This document shows positions 1 to 12,887 of a DNA stretch of 64,000 bases, piece by piece; position 1 is the first letter of the stretch, and every line of letters starts with the position of its first letter. The DNA is from Phoenix dactylifera (lineage: Eukaryota > Streptophyta > Magnoliopsida > Arecales > Arecaceae), in assembly GCF_009389715.1 (NCBI RefSeq), contig NC_052399.1, positions 2,434,938-2,498,937 on the forward strand. Direction: 5' to 3'. Below the pieces are notes generated by a model that was not told the DNA's origin, made no database searches, and worked only from the letters and a program-made list of their open reading frames with translations. Position numbers and translations under genes: made by a program.

Positions 1-822
1 CCAAGATGGTCTAAATTAGAGAATCTAAAAGCAAGTCATGAAATGGACAAGTTAATATTCATTCCTTACCATGTCCTCCCTAGACAGTCATATGAGCAAG
101 TCATTGATGAGCAGCTCATGCACAGCTCAACAGTGCTCATTTGATTAGTAAATAAGCTGAGCTTGAACTTGGAATATGAGCTTGAAATTTAAATTTGCTC
201 AATTCCTTGTGTTTTGCTCATAATCAAGAAACTACATATAAGTATACTATAATATTTATGTTATTGGATTTAAAACATATGTTACTATATTTATGCTCAA
301 GGAGTACATATCAAAGCCTTAAGGGACACTAAGCTCTCAATGACCCCTTAAACTAGCTGCATATTAACAGCTTGAGCTCACCTTAGAATTAATTGTGTCA
401 TTAACCTAAGCAAGAGCTTGGCTAAGAATTATAAAATGAGCTAAACATGGGCATGCTCTAGCTCACTCAAACTCAGCTCATGTCCCCTAATCCTTGTGTC
501 ATGAAATATCCACCTCAGATTTTTCATTTTTGTCATGCTCGCTTCCACGAACTGCTTCACTGCAAACATTCAAATCCATAGAATTTTGCCAGCCTAACTT
601 TAGACCCATAATTCCCTGAAGTCTTGGAAGTATGCTGTGATCACACAACACCCAGAAACACAATAACCAGTCAGTTTCATCAACCAAGGCCAGAATTTGG
701 CAGGAAAATTCTTTATCTTTACATGTTTATACAGTAGATAATAATGTTTTTTATCTTCAAAAATTTAACATTGTACATAAGAATCGACATGAAACAAGAC
801 AAATGATGAATGACTTACTAAC
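1..822. other. Intron/3' part of oligoribonuclease gene, no coding seen
   Basis: AT-rich DNA past the donor of exon 6 (gene on the minus strand). It must be intron, because the expected C-terminal residues are absent on the minus strand. Positions 95-490 contain many GAGCTCA/AGCTTGA-type words, possibly an old repeat. Nothing else is recognised. Confidence 0.5.
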
Positions 823-3800
823 CTTTAAGAACAAAAAGTCCACATAAACAGAATTTCCAGCTAAAAGTGGTGTATCTGAGCCTACGTGTTTCTTGACAAA
901 GTCAATAACCTGCAACATGTCGGGTTTGTTTCATTTAATTTTGCAGTTTAATTACAAACAACTAGGTAGAAAATTGCATCAAGGGGAAAAAATCATGTCT
1001 TGTAACATTCCCACTTGCATTCACTACAAGTAACATATACATGGGATACTTGCAAACATGTAATGTCTTAAGAGAACAAATAATGTAAAGAAACATTCAG
1101 GAAAACATATATGGCATGCAACAATTTTTCAAATATTGTCAATGATAATAGCAAGAACAAAAGCAGCAAACTTTCGGTAGTATAAAGCGCAACAAATGAC
1201 TCAATCATAAATTCCAACAGTGGGTCAACATACTAAAAAACCAAGTGTCTTTCTAAATCAAACCATATTACATACGAATACTCCGATATCCTCTCCAATG
1301 AGTTCCACTATTGCAAGTAAAAAAAGGATTAGTAGCCCTAAAGACTGGTCTGAATTTGTTTGGTAAAACTTAGTCGCAGTTTGAGCTCCTAAACTCATCA
1401 GCACTCCTTATAACATGACTCAGAATTTGTCAAATATATCCATTTGAAATTGTTTTTGTTTTCAATGATCATGAAGCTAGCCATCTAATAACTTTCTTGC
1501 ATCCTTCTTCCAATTATTGATGACAGTCTCTACATTCTCCCACTACTTTTCATCTTTCCAGTTACTATCTTAGTAAATATGTGATGATCACTTCTTCAAC
1601 TGTTAAAAGACCAATTTTTTTAATATCATTACATTTTGTCTTAATATTCATGTCAAAATTCACTCCTATGGTTTCACAATGCAGCTTCTGCAGTTTTGGA
1701 TGTTACCTTTGCTCCTAATAAACTAATATCAGAATGCTTTTTTGTTCTTTTGTTTCCTGTGGACAAGATCTCATTTCAAAAAGGACAACTGATAAAACAA
1801 GTATTTTTTAATAATATATTACCATGATCACAATCGTTTCATATGGCAGATATACAAGTTAGCAGATTTTGCCAGTTTGTGGGTTTTGAGAGGAAGGTCT
1901 TAACTTAAACTGCAGGTGATTACCAACTTACCATGTTCAAGTTTAGCTGTGATAAAACCACTTCACTTGTGACATTGCATGCTTGGCATGGAACAGTTAG
2001 ATATCACGAAAAGAGGTAACTGGCACTTAGCAAGAAAAGCATCGAATAAAAGAAAAAAGAACCATCTGAATCCTTCCTACGAGGTTTAGCTGGGAGCCCA
2101 TTAGCCCTTCTCAGTTCTCATTAAGAAAGTTGAAGGCTTAGAAAGTTTTGGTAACCTTGGATCCCTCTTCCCCCTCTATTCACAAACAGTGTTCCTCTCA
2201 TTTTCTTTAAGAAAAATAAAAATAAATCCATTGAAATTGATTTTCTAGACACTTTAGTTTGAGTTATATATTTAATTCTATTTACCTAAAAGTTAAAAAG
2301 CTGATGCCATAATTACTTGTTAATCATTTCCCTTCACCATATGGAGAGATCACTCATAAACAAGATTGTTCACAGATTCATCAAAGAGAGAAAAGTTGCA
2401 CTAAGATAAAATGTTCCCATAAAATTCGAGATTATCTTCACTGTTTGAGACCAATATTCTGCTGGACTGAAATGTAGTTCACTGTCATTTATCATAATGC
2501 CATCAGCTAGAGCATGTTTAGTCATACAACGGACTTAAATTACACAAATTGCCCAGTTTTTCATTGTATATGTAGTTGTTGTCACAGATGTTTATAGTTA
2601 CCTCTAGAAGTGCAGATTCCTTTCGAATGTTATCACAGTACTCTTACATCACCAGTTGTTTCAATCAGCCCAATTCTTAGTTTTCCATCCTGAAAACATT
2701 GTGGACAAGACAATATTCTAGGAGCCCATGGTAGTATCCTGTAGGGTAGTTTTTTTTCAATATTTTCTTGAAGAGCACGGCTTAGTCATTCACCGCTCAA
2801 ACCCAAGCCTGGCAATGGATGGTGATACTACTGGCAAGAATTGAATGAGAGAGAATGAAAGAGATAGCGACATCCTCATCAGCCCTTAGACATAAAACAT
2901 AGTGTCCCGAATGGGAGTTCCCATCATATTAGGAGTACTCATCCTCATTGGAACAACATCTATAAAGATCTGACTTAGTCTCCTGATGGCTGAAGGGATC
3001 CAAGTGGAATAGTCCAGTTGGGCTGCAGAGTCCTACTTGGCCAACAATCCCAAGAGATGCCAGATAGAAGAACAAAATAAATGTATCTTGAGTAAGCATT
3101 ATTCTTCTTTTGATGTTTTGATAATTTTGGGAACCATGGTGATTATTCTTTATCTACAAGGACCAACATTTCTGCAATTCTTTATAGCACTTCACACTGA
3201 TATAACTAATATGAAATTTAAATTTTGTTGTTACTTGATATAACTTAACCAACAAGGAATGCTTTACAAAATGTGAAATTATTTACATTTTTATCTATTT
3301 TACATCAAAATCACAAAGCAAAAATAATTTTAGTGTTGGATGCTCCATTGGGCAAAATAAAGGTCCCATTCAAACTGAATGTCCACATTGTTCATCATCA
3401 CCATTAAAAACAATTAAAATACATAGAATATGTAATCCAAAAATTCTGGAAGAATATCACATACACGTCAAGTTCCTGTAGAAGTCAATATTTTCTGTTG
3501 CAAGCATATACAACTTTTATACTATTGATAGTATCCAAACAAACTAGCTTGTATAGCATGTATATGTATAAATTCAATCCTCATTGGATTTTGAGCCTCC
3601 AATCCTCATTGGATTTGAAGTTGGAAGTATGAAGGCCAAGATTTCATACACTCATATATGCAGTGGATGGCATGCGTGTGTGCTGTATGTGTTAGAAAAG
3701 GTAGGACCAGAACTAAAACTCGACAACCTGGGACCTTATTCTACAACTGGAGGCAGTTAGGCATAAAAAGTAAGATTAAATTTGAACAGCAATATAACAC

Positions 3801-6800
3801 CAGCATACGTCCTTATGTATTGTTCTCCTGAAAAAAAAAATGAACAAAAAAGACCAAAAGCAGAAAATAAGCCTTTGTAGAGATTCAAATACCTGGGTCT
3901 CTGCATCGTTTTCAGTAATATTACTCTGTAGCACTTTCTCAGTCAAACCTAAATTGTACTCAAGTTAAACTCAGTTTCACAGAAGAAAAATAATCAAGAT
4001 AAAATACCTTTCTTCCTAAAATGAAGCATATCATTTCACAGACATACCACTAGCTGCATGATGGTCCCGACACCATTGGCCCATGTTATCCAAGCACTCC
4101 TTAGTCTGGATAATAACCAAATCTGGACCCTGGGTAGAAAAAGTAGCTAGATCGTGTTTAAAGTCATATAGTTTAAGGAATGAAATAGACCAAAAAGAAA
4201 AACTCCTAGGCGCAATTAAGAGTTGTACACAATATAGAAAAAAATAACCTTGGAGATAATGAAAAATGCAATGAAAATAATGGAAAGGGCTGCATAAAGA
4301 TTATCAATTGGGGACTAGACACATTGAAAGTTGATCAAATCTTTTAGTTGCCAAGAACCCATAAGTCATTAACGCATCTTTGATCCCTAATTGCATTTCC
4401 ATGGACCCTAGTGAACCCAACTGCTGTTAAACCTAACCTGCTTATTTTTCCTCAAAGCTAAAACCACATATTTAGGCGGTTGATTGTTCACATTTCACTG
4501 TTAACAGTCATATTTCTATGGAAAAATATGTGGGACAAAAAATGCAGTTATTAGATTCTTAAGTGTACAGCTTGATGCCAGATGCTAAGTAGAATAATTT
4601 CTTTAAATAACATTTAACTACAAAAAAAAAATCTTCAGGTTCAGACAGTTCAAGAAAAAATGAGAAGTTTTAGCAGCTTATTTTTAGATCTTGCACTTGT
4701 TATATATCAGATCTCTATGCAAGAAAAAAAAGGCTGGGATTAAAAGAGAAACTAAAACATGGTGTAACTTCAAGCACATCATTGATATGATGAAAAAGAA
4801 GATGACAAAATATGAGTTTAAAGAACATAAACATCCATAGCAAATAAGTAAATCACCTCTACTGATTTGGCTAGTTTACCATCTGTTATAACACAAGCAA
4901 TCTCCAATATCCGATCAACTTCAATATTCAAACCTAGTGGTGCACAAAGCAGACAGTGAAAAAACAAGAGATAAGTTAAAGCAATTAGAAATGAAGTTAT
5001 TCACAGAAGCAAAAATAGCATTTATAGCCTACTCAAGACAAGATAAAAATTTCCCAATAAATTACCAGCAAGCAAATCACAATGCACTTCTAGAAAGTAA
5101 AGTATTATACCTTCAAACACTAATGATAAAAAATCAGAATATTTTTAAATTGACTTGGAAACGTTCCAGTAAGTCTACCATATATTATTCTTTTTCTTCA
5201 CTATAATAATATCAATACTCCTTGGTTGACAATCTTGTCCATCCCAACCAAAACAGAATTGGCCTTCTGTTTTGCTTATTCATCTTTGTCCCTGTTACTT
5301 TCCCTTTCAATTTGTATTTTCTGTTATTTTTCTTCTTTTTGCCCTTTCCCTTTTCTATTGCATGTTTCATTCCATATGTTTCCTCTTTTTCAATCTCTCT
5401 TTTTCCTTATCTTCTTCCTGTGTTTCATGCTCAAACAAGATCACCTAGGTCAAGTGCCTTCACCTATGAATTTATAAGCTCCCAGTACCTGGGAATTGTC
5501 TAGTTCTCTTGCAACTTAGTTTCTGGGAAAGTGAAACGAGACATGTAGCCTATGATGCATTGTAAACATCTGTCAAGGTCAGCAAGATGTATTATCTGTT
5601 ATAATTTGGCTATTTTTCCTTGGCGTGCATTTGTGTAGTCTGCCAGTTTTATCAGGGCTACTTTATTATCCACAAACTACTAAAAAGTTTTAAGTATTTT
5701 AGCTCTAGCACCTTGAGTTTGTGTTCATTAGAAGTTTCTTTATTCTCACCACTCTTCTGGCATAGCCAATTGGTTTGTTTGACTCATCAGAATTACCAAA
5801 TAAAACTTTTGGCCATATCATAGTGTATATATAAGCAAGGAACAAGGATTTGTTCTCAATGAAGAGGTGCAAAAACTTATTCAAGTATATCCAACCCACA
5901 TAAATGCTGTCATTACAGAAGATGACAACAGTAAAAGTATTTCAATCATATAATCTACGTCTGACTTCATCTATAATTTAATTTATTTTATAGATCCATA
6001 GAAAAAAATGAGCTATTGTATGCACAATACAAACTGTTAATCTATGTTAAAAGAAATATGTTGAATGATATAAACCAAGGTCCGCCGTACCGGTATTGGT
6101 CAGCGTACCGATGGCGGCCCGGACCGGCACGTACCGGTCCTATGCCGGTCCCGTACAGGTCCATATCGGTCCTGTACCGGTCCATACCGGTTCTCCAACG
6201 ATAAGCTACCGATACCGGATTGCACGCTGATCTGGTACCGGTCCCAAGCCGGACCGGTACGTATCGGCCCGTAGGCTTGGGACCGGTACGTATCTGCCCG
6301 TACCGGCCGATACAGACCGGTACGGCAGACCATGATATAAACTATAACAACTCTGCTTATATAATGACAAGATATACTGTTACATCAAACATAAACATAA
6401 ATGAACATCTAATTAACTTTCTAGTTACTAATGGTACACAACTTCTAATGCAGCAATTAAAGTACAAGGACACCTGTCATTTCCAAGTCAATCCATACAA
6501 GGGGCATTCTGTAGTCTCCCGAAGATAATGAAAGACTTCCCTCATTTACTTTATCAAGTTTTGGAGTTGTGGTTTTCCCTGACAATTCACCTTTCTTCTT
6601 ATCTTTATCTGCACATAGAATACATCCAAACATCATGTAAAGAAACTTCATTGATTAAGTGACTCATCTACTTGACATTGACATATTTTATCAGTTTGTG
6701 GCATTATACTATCTAACAGATACATTAATCATCAAAGTTCCATTTAGTGATGCAGCAAGTCACTAATGGACAAGAATTTTAGGTGCAAAAAAAAACGCCA

Positions 6801-7884
6801 CAGTTCTCCAAATCAACAAATCAGAGTAATTCCAGAACTATAATAGGCAGTGTAGCACACAGTGGCTTGAGAAAATATAATAGCAAAATTAATGCATCCT
6901 TCAAGCTTCAATAGATCATGGTGCAATTTTCTTTACTGAATAAAACGAGGAATTCTAATGTTAGAACGTACACACAAACACATATACAGAGAGAGAGAGA
7001 GAGAGAGAGAGGGTGAGAAAGTTGGAAAAGTCACAGATTTCATTAAATCACAAACGTTAACAAAATGTTTCGCAGATCGACTAAGGAAAGAGTTGAATAA
7101 ATCACAAATTAGGCTCATGCAACCAAGGAGCAACCTTGCAAAACTCCCCTAGACTTGGAGAAAGTCTAGAACAAAGGAGAAGATGAGAACCTCTGATATA
7201 GGAACAATACTCCTAACGATCCCTTCAATTTGAAGCTTTTTATATACCATTCTACCAACAAGCTAAGGAATCCTTGGTTTAAATCAAGTTAGTTAATTCT
7301 TTTGAGCAACCTTCATTGAAAAGCTTTAAGCTTGACCATAATCAACTAGAATTAAATTTGCCCTACTTTATAGGTCAAAAAGAGCTCCATCAGTGCACTT
7401 GCTCTGTACATATTTCTAACATTATTTATATACATACATATACAAGAGTAGGGTTCTAAAAATGGCATATTTGTCTTGAAAATTTTATAAATATTGGTGA
7501 AATGGTCAATATGGCCTTTAGCATTATTGAAATGGAATCGAAAATGCTAAAATGCATGTTGGTCATTTACGGGTACATTAAATGCATCCAGATGTGCGTA
7601 AAGGTCCTTTACCAATTGGCATAACATATCTCCACAGTCCAAAATGAAATCACTCAACTATGAAATAATAAGCAATTAGAACTTGCAACTAAATTCTGCA
7701 ATGCCGTGATATTATTTTGAATATTCTACAAGTGCACTTGTAATACTGGTATTTTCATAGAAGCAAACCAACCTGATTTTGTGGCGTGGTTCTTATCCTT
7801 GGCAACTGTAAGTGAGACTATTTGTTCCTTATCATCTTCAGCATCCACATGAAGAAGCGAGAAGGATTTTGAAAGATTATTCAT
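823..7884 (-). CDS. ORN: Oligoribonuclease (DEDDh 3'-5' exonuclease), six exons, 3' end outside window
   Basis: Degrades very short RNA oligonucleotides to mononucleotides; plant homologues are usually organellar. Coding exons on the minus strand: 7884-7773 (ATG at 7884), 6608-6474, 4933-4857, 4129-4048, 3948-3893 and 909-823. All introns read GT...AG, and the sum is 549 nt (183 codons) with phase kept at every junction. Exon 2 holds PLVWIDLEMTG (exonuclease motif I, the catalytic D and E). Exon 3 reads IEVDRILEIACVITDGKLAK, exon 4 has CLDNMGQWC and HHAASG, and exon 6 has GNSVYVDFLFLK with the motif II Asp. The last motif (H...D, about 40-50 residues) is missing because the gene continues left of base 1. 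The N-terminal ~65 residues are Lys/Asp/Ser-rich and poorly conserved. Gene identity is very sure; the 5'UTR structure is less so. Confidence 0.93.
910..3892 (-). other. Large intron (about 3 kb) of oligoribonuclease gene
   Basis: Intron between exon 5 (ends 3893) and exon 6 (starts 909). It is AT-rich and carries only short chance frames. I see no clear transposon end. Confidence 0.75.
6078..6335. repeat. CCGGTACC-rich short-motif repeat in intron
   Basis: About 260 bp built from permutations of ACCGGTAC, CCGTACCGG and GACCGGTAC in both orientations, so GC-rich and strongly self-complementary inside an AT-rich intron. It explains the Arg/Pro/Gly-rich frames read in every phase here, which should not be annotated as protein. 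The boundaries are sharp: AT-rich ATGATATAAAC words stand on both sides (6066 and 6331), like a short flanking direct repeat. Confidence 0.85.
6988..7011. repeat. (GA)n microsatellite
   Basis: Twelve GA dinucleotides in the intron between coding exons 1 and 2 of the oligoribonuclease gene. Confidence 0.95.
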
Positions 7885-8639
7885 TACTAGAAAATTTCCT
7901 CACGCAGCCAAGAAAATAAAATCCACCGCGTTCTTTCTTTCTTGGTCACAAACAGCACTCCCTTCAGTTAAAGGTCAATTACAGTTAGATAATAGTATCT
8001 AATACCAACAAATCAAAAAAGTTGTACCAGTAACCCAAAAATGAGAACTACTAATCAAGGTCTGGATATAAAAATTATAATCAATGTTCAAGATATTGCA
8101 AATAATTAGAAGTCAGTCAATTCTTGTCTATCAGCTGGAAGTATATATAAACTCGTGTGAAGTTTAATTTGATGCAAGATGACACATATTCACATAATAA
8201 AGCACCATTATATGGCCATACACTTACACCAAAAAATTACTAATCTTTCACAAAGCCCACTGCTTTTGCGATATGGGCTTATCATCCAACATACTTATAG
8301 ATGCAAAGTAAGTTACTTTGTCAAGCAGGCTTATCATCAAAGATTGCAGCTGAGACTGCTATGCAATTGTAAAATAAGGAAAGTCTCAAGTGTTTGGAAA
8401 GAAGTGATCAAAACCTTACCAGCCCTGTAGAATAGAATCAGATTCATCTTGGGGAATGGAAGAGATATCCACTTTGGCAAGATCCTTGCCTAGGAGATAC
8501 TTGCCTCAATTGGTTATTTCCTAATGTCCTTCAAGAAATTATTAATCCTAACTGTTCTATTTTCTCCCAGTATAACAAAAGAGAGCCATCATTGATCGGT
8601 TACTCATTCCACAAAAGTTGAACATAATGGCTTTGCCCA

Positions 8640-8990
8640 GGTCAACATCTTCTCGTTGATCAGATTGGAGCCGGAAAAGCGCACCAAAAGATTGGCGAAC
8701 AACCTGGAATCAATTAACAGTTGCGATCTGCTGGGCACTGGAAGGAAAGGAACAATAGAGTTCTCCTTGGAAAGAAAAGGCAATTAAAAGACGTGCTTGC
8801 AAATGTTTTGCAGATTCATAGAAATAGGGGGGTTTGTGTAATCCAAACTCTTTGACATCTCATTCTAATGTTTGTAACCTCTTATCTCCTCTGATGTAAT
8901 CCTTGAAGAATATAAACTCTTGTAATATTGTTTCCTTTAACTATACAAATGGATGGTTTTCTCCTCCCTTTCATAAAGGGAAAAAAAGAA
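8640..8990 (+). pseudogene. LINE ORF2 C-terminal remnant with 3' tail
   Basis: The plus strand reads TVAICWAL and then, after a frameshift, HWKERNNRV and GKKRQLKDVLANVLQIHR. This matches the C-terminal part of plant L1-type reverse transcriptases (WALWKERNNR-like motif). It is followed by a short 3'UTR ending in an A-rich run near 8980-8990. It is a 5'-truncated, frameshifted insertion inside the 5' intron of the oligoribonuclease gene, on the opposite strand. Assignment rests on the motif alone. Confidence 0.65.
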
Positions 8991-9934
8991 TAAGTTACAC
9001 ACTATTCAACTAAAGACATATAGAATATGAAGACTATACTATAAAGAAAAGGAGAAAATCTTCATAACCAGTAAATTGCATACCTATAATCTATCTTTTG
9101 TATCAACATTAAGTGATTAAAAGGATCAATAAGCTCACTCAAGAAAAGGGTTTTCACATTACAGCAGGTCAGTTTTTTCAGCGGTGAAAGGACAACTAGA
9201 AGTCACTGCAGCCATCAAATGTATGAGTCCTTCAATTGGAGAGGCAATGAAAGGACAACACAATATGATGGAGGAACAAGCAGGCAACTTGCCAATTTGC
9301 ATCCAAGGATTGCCTAAAATCCAAGCAAATCACAAGCCAGGTCATTGTGCATCAGGGAGAGATGCATCGAGAAATTTCTTCCAGACCTATTTTTAGTGAC
9401 AACCTAAATTTGACGGCAGGCACTACAGGTAACAGAAGAAGTTTGTGCACAATTTATCAATCACGCACATCAAGAATCCGCAAGTAGCGTAGTTGTAAGA
9501 CATAGTAAAGAATGCATTTTTCATACAAACCACTAATGACAAAAATTTCAGTCACTCCAACTTCCCCATCTGTATCTACAAATTTTACAACACAAAAAGA
9601 TTTGCTCTTGGAGATTGCAATGCAAAATCGAATACCTAAAAAAAGAGGGGAAAACTAAGACATATATTATCCGATTATAAAAGAAAAAAATAGAAAAAAA
9701 TAAATATTGTACGCAAATTCAAGAACAGGAACTAGAAAAGCAAAAGAACAAATTGCGCACAAGAATGCGATTAAGCTGGAAAGTGATGTTGCTTTTCTTG
9801 CGAAAAAAATCAAATGAAAGAGAGCGGATTGCTCGGTGAATAGTCGGGTTTTCAAGGTTCCGATTATAGAAAGGAAAGATCGAAATAAAAATCAACGGAA
9901 TAAAAGGAGGTTAACAAGAAAGAAACAAGGGTAC

Positions 9935-10105
9935 CGATTTGGGCGCAGTTCTTCCAGCAGGAGTCTTTTCTTTGGCCTTCTCGGGGAGAGAGAGAGAGAG
10001 AGAGGGGTGGGGGGGGTGGTTTAGTCTTTCTGAGGCCTTCTCGTTGGGGAGGGGAGGAGGGAGAGAGAAAAAAAAGGGGAAGGAGGGTTTAATGGGTCTG
10101 AGGCC
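9935..10105 (-). other. Putative 5'UTR exon of the oligoribonuclease gene
   Basis: A minus-strand splice donor (ATCG|GTACCC) ends at 9935, downstream of a TATA box at 10133-10140 and a CT-rich leader (GA repeats on the plus strand). No ATG-initiated frame of note reads on the minus strand. The likeliest reading is a noncoding first exon joined across a ~2-kb intron to the ATG exon at 7884. The acceptor is not resolved; candidates lie within ~25 bases upstream of the ATG. Inferred, with no transcript evidence. Confidence 0.45.
9989..10006. repeat. (GA)n microsatellite in leader
   Basis: GA repeat followed by G-rich DNA; on the minus strand it is the CT-rich leader of the oligoribonuclease gene. 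Confidence 0.85.
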
Positions 10106-10132
10106 TCGGGCACTTGACGGTTGGCGTTAAGG

Positions 10133-10140
10133 CTATATAG
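10133..10140 (-). promoter_or_regulatory. TATA box, oligoribonuclease promoter
   Basis: CTATATAG on the minus strand, followed 25-35 bases downstream by the CT-rich leader that precedes the putative first exon. Position and spacing suit a TATA element; the start site is inferred near 10105. Confidence 0.5.
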
Positions 10141-10370
10141 AAAGTGTACTGATCATCGCCACGTAATCATTTACTTCCGATCACAGCCGTCAGCAAGATT
10201 TTGGCGTGGTGTCGGTGGATTCTTGCGGGCGGTCGTGATTGGAGGGTGCCCGCGTGGCGGCAATCTAGGCGCCTTGTAGGTTTTCTATTAGCGGGAGCTT
10301 TGTATGGATTAGGGAACTAACCCACGGCGGCGCCTAGCCGTCGGCTTCGCTTTACTCTCTCTTATTTCGC

Positions 10371-10540
10371 GGAGCATTATCAAGTCTACTGATGCACCAG
10401 GTCCAGTGGACCAGTCCAATAGTCACTCGCCACATTACCCTTTGTATTTAAAGATCAAACGAGGGATGCTGCTATCCACCGTACACGTGCCCTGCGATTT
10501 GGACTGGTTCGCTGGACCTTGTCCATGTAATAATTTCTCA
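10371..10540. mobile_element. Possible MITE, about 170 bp
   Basis: Imperfect terminal inverted repeats: GGTCCAGTGGACCAGTCC at 10400-10417 faces GGACTGGTTCGCTGGACC at 10501-10518. The outer right end, read on the minus strand, begins TGAGAAATTATTA. The same outer end word occurs at the element 38964-39112. No coding capacity. No certain target duplication found. Confidence 0.4.
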
Positions 10541-10994
10541 GGGGGATCCCGCACACGACATGCTCTTCCTCTGACGTGGCATTAGGAGATTGGTTTAGCT
10601 AGCTTTTTGTTGCGGCCCAGAAAGATTCTCATGTGCACCGATGGTCGGTACCATAAGCTAATTAGCAAGAAACGGGAACTGCGAATGGATGGACCGGAAC
10701 AGGCTTCTAAATTCATGTATACGTGCAACTAAATGTGCATTTATCTATGCATGTAATTATGTATAAATGTATTTTATAAAAAAAAATCTCCTATGAATTT
10801 TCCAACGTTATGCGACCCAAGGAGGTTAGGTTAATACAACTAGTTCGAAAAAAATATAAAAGTATAACGATTATAAGGTTAAGATAATAACTTTTACATG
10901 ATTGAGCATGACAATTACTAACTGAAAGTTAATTTACTTAAATTGATTATGTTGATGATAGTAAAAACCAAGTAAAATATGATAAATACAAAAG

Positions 10995-11278
10995 AGTTTT
11001 TTTTTTTGCGTACATATCCTCCTAGATATTAAAATTTGCATGGATACGCTTCCAAAATTGATATTTGCATTTATACCCTTATAAAATACTTATTTTGCAT
11101 GTATACCCCTTTTTTTTCTTGCATATGTGCCCACACTATCTAATATCGTTAAGAAACTAGTGGTTTGAAATTAAAAATGACTAAAATAACTTTAATAGGT
11201 AGACACGCAAAAAAATATATTTATAAGAGTATATATGCAAATAGCAACTTTATGAGAGTATTCGTGTAAGAAAAAAAT
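10995..11278. mobile_element. Fold-back (inverted-repeat) AT-rich element, copy 1
   Basis: Starts TTTTTTTGCGTACATAT and ends ATTCGTGTAAGAAAAAAA; the two halves are imperfect inverted copies of a motif family (TTTGCAT, TATACCCTTATAAA). The middle reads GCATATGTGCCCACACTATC. The same middle appears on the opposite strand in copy 2, which shows these are members of one family. Confidence 0.5.
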
Positions 11279-11565
11279 CTAATTTTATTTTTGTCTATTT
11301 CAACTTGTTTCAACACTTGGATTTTAGTTTAATGCATGCTTCTCAATATTTTCTGTAAAAATATTGCTCAAGAAAAAGATTGATTCAATAATTAAGTAAC
11401 AAAAAGAATTATGAAAATTCTTTCACTAATCACGTCAGTTGAATCGCCATGTTAAATATATTTATCAAAAAATAGTATTTTATAAGAATATGCATGTAAA
11501 TATCAATTTGGAAAAATATGCATACAAATTTCAATATTTATGAGGGTATTTATGCAACAATCGAA

Positions 11566-11875
11566 GAAATTTTTTTGCGTTTATACCTTTCTAAATATGT
11601 GGAATTGCATGAATACCCTCCAGAATTGCTATTTGTATGTGTACCCTTATAAACATTTTTTTATTTTTTTGCGACCCATTAAGGATATTTTTGTTATTTT
11701 AATTTTAAATTACTAATTTTTTAATGGCATTACATAGCATGGGCACATATACAAAGAAAAAAAAAGGATATACATATAAAATAAATGTTTTATGAAGATA
11801 TATATATAACTATTAGTTATGAGAGGATATTCACATAAATTCTAATATTTAAAAAGATATGTATGAATTCTAGTA
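11566..11875. mobile_element. Fold-back AT-rich element, copy 2 (opposite orientation)
   Basis: Begins TTTTTTTGCGTTTATACC; its centre is the reverse complement of the centre of copy 1 (GGGCACATATACAAAG). A further half-copy lies at 11465-11560. Noncoding. Confidence 0.5.
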
Positions 11876-12870
11876 GTAGGCCAGAAAATATGAATTCTTA
11901 CTAGTCCTTGTGTAATACAAAAGGTATTAAGATGCATGCAAACAATGCTGAAATCTATGCCCCCATTTCTACATGCACCTTATCATAGACCTTCCTTATT
12001 TATGCACGCATGCATCTAAATTTTTGTTTCTACTAGGTTCTATCCAGCTCAAAATTATGATCTTGTCGGACAACGTTTGCTAGGTGCCTAGGCGGTGTGA
12101 TGCTTGACAAATGTTATGTATTTTTTTCTAGATAAAAAAATTAGGAGGAGAACTAGATTTTTTTTGTTTTTTGAGAATAAATTGGATACCTAGACTTGTA
12201 CATAGATAGTGCAACTTGGGTTGAGTTACCTCTAAGCTCACAACTTAGGTTCGCTTGAGTTAAAAATGCCAACCCAATTACAAATTAGATCATGTTTGGC
12301 TTGTTAGTTTGCACAACATAAATCAATTCAAATTTCCATGGAATACTATCTATTCTAATTAAGTTAAAAAAAAAAAAGAAAACACACACACACCAAAAAA
12401 AAAATGCAAACCATACTGTTAGGGCTCCCCAACCCAAACAAGCTCAAACTTAATCCATATTTCTGCAATTAAGCTCCCATCTGGGTTTAGATTAAGACTT
12501 GCTTACTCATTGTGACCCAACATAACCTGGCCCAATTCGGATCGTGTTCGGTTTCAAAATTTTTTAGTTGGATTGGATCTCTATTTGGGCATGGTTGGTC
12601 AAGTTGTTGCTGATAGGGTCAGTTCGGGCTAGGTATCTTCTTAAGCTACTTGACCTTGCCTTTAGCCTTTAACCTGATCCAGCCTGCCCGAGCATAAGTC
12701 AGACACGACACAAATTTGTGTTGGACTATGAATCCATCTCAATGCAAGGTTTACTCTTTAAATGGGAAATCTGATTGCTCATATTGTGTCCAGCTTTTGC
12801 TTGACACTACCCTAACCTGCGGGTTCGACTCCTGCTTGCGTGTGGCCTTCAATTCGTATTGTAACAACAT
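11876..12870. other. Intergenic, AT-rich, no gene seen
   Basis: Contains A-runs near 12365 and repeats of CAAACCCAAC-like words at 12420-12560. No open frame of note and no recognisable promoter. Confidence 0.5.
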
Positions 12871-12887
12871 TCGATCGGCATCCAAAG

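Noticed and set aside
2605..2700. Minus-strand piece reading DGKLRIGLIETTGDV after a CAG acceptor, possibly an exon
   Set aside because: Does not fit the oligoribonuclease protein between exons 5 and 6, and phase joining exon 5 to exon 6 directly is correct without it.
6016..6528. Pro/Arg/Gly-rich frames on both strands
   Set aside because: Produced by the CCGGTACC-type repeat, which is open in most frames by composition.
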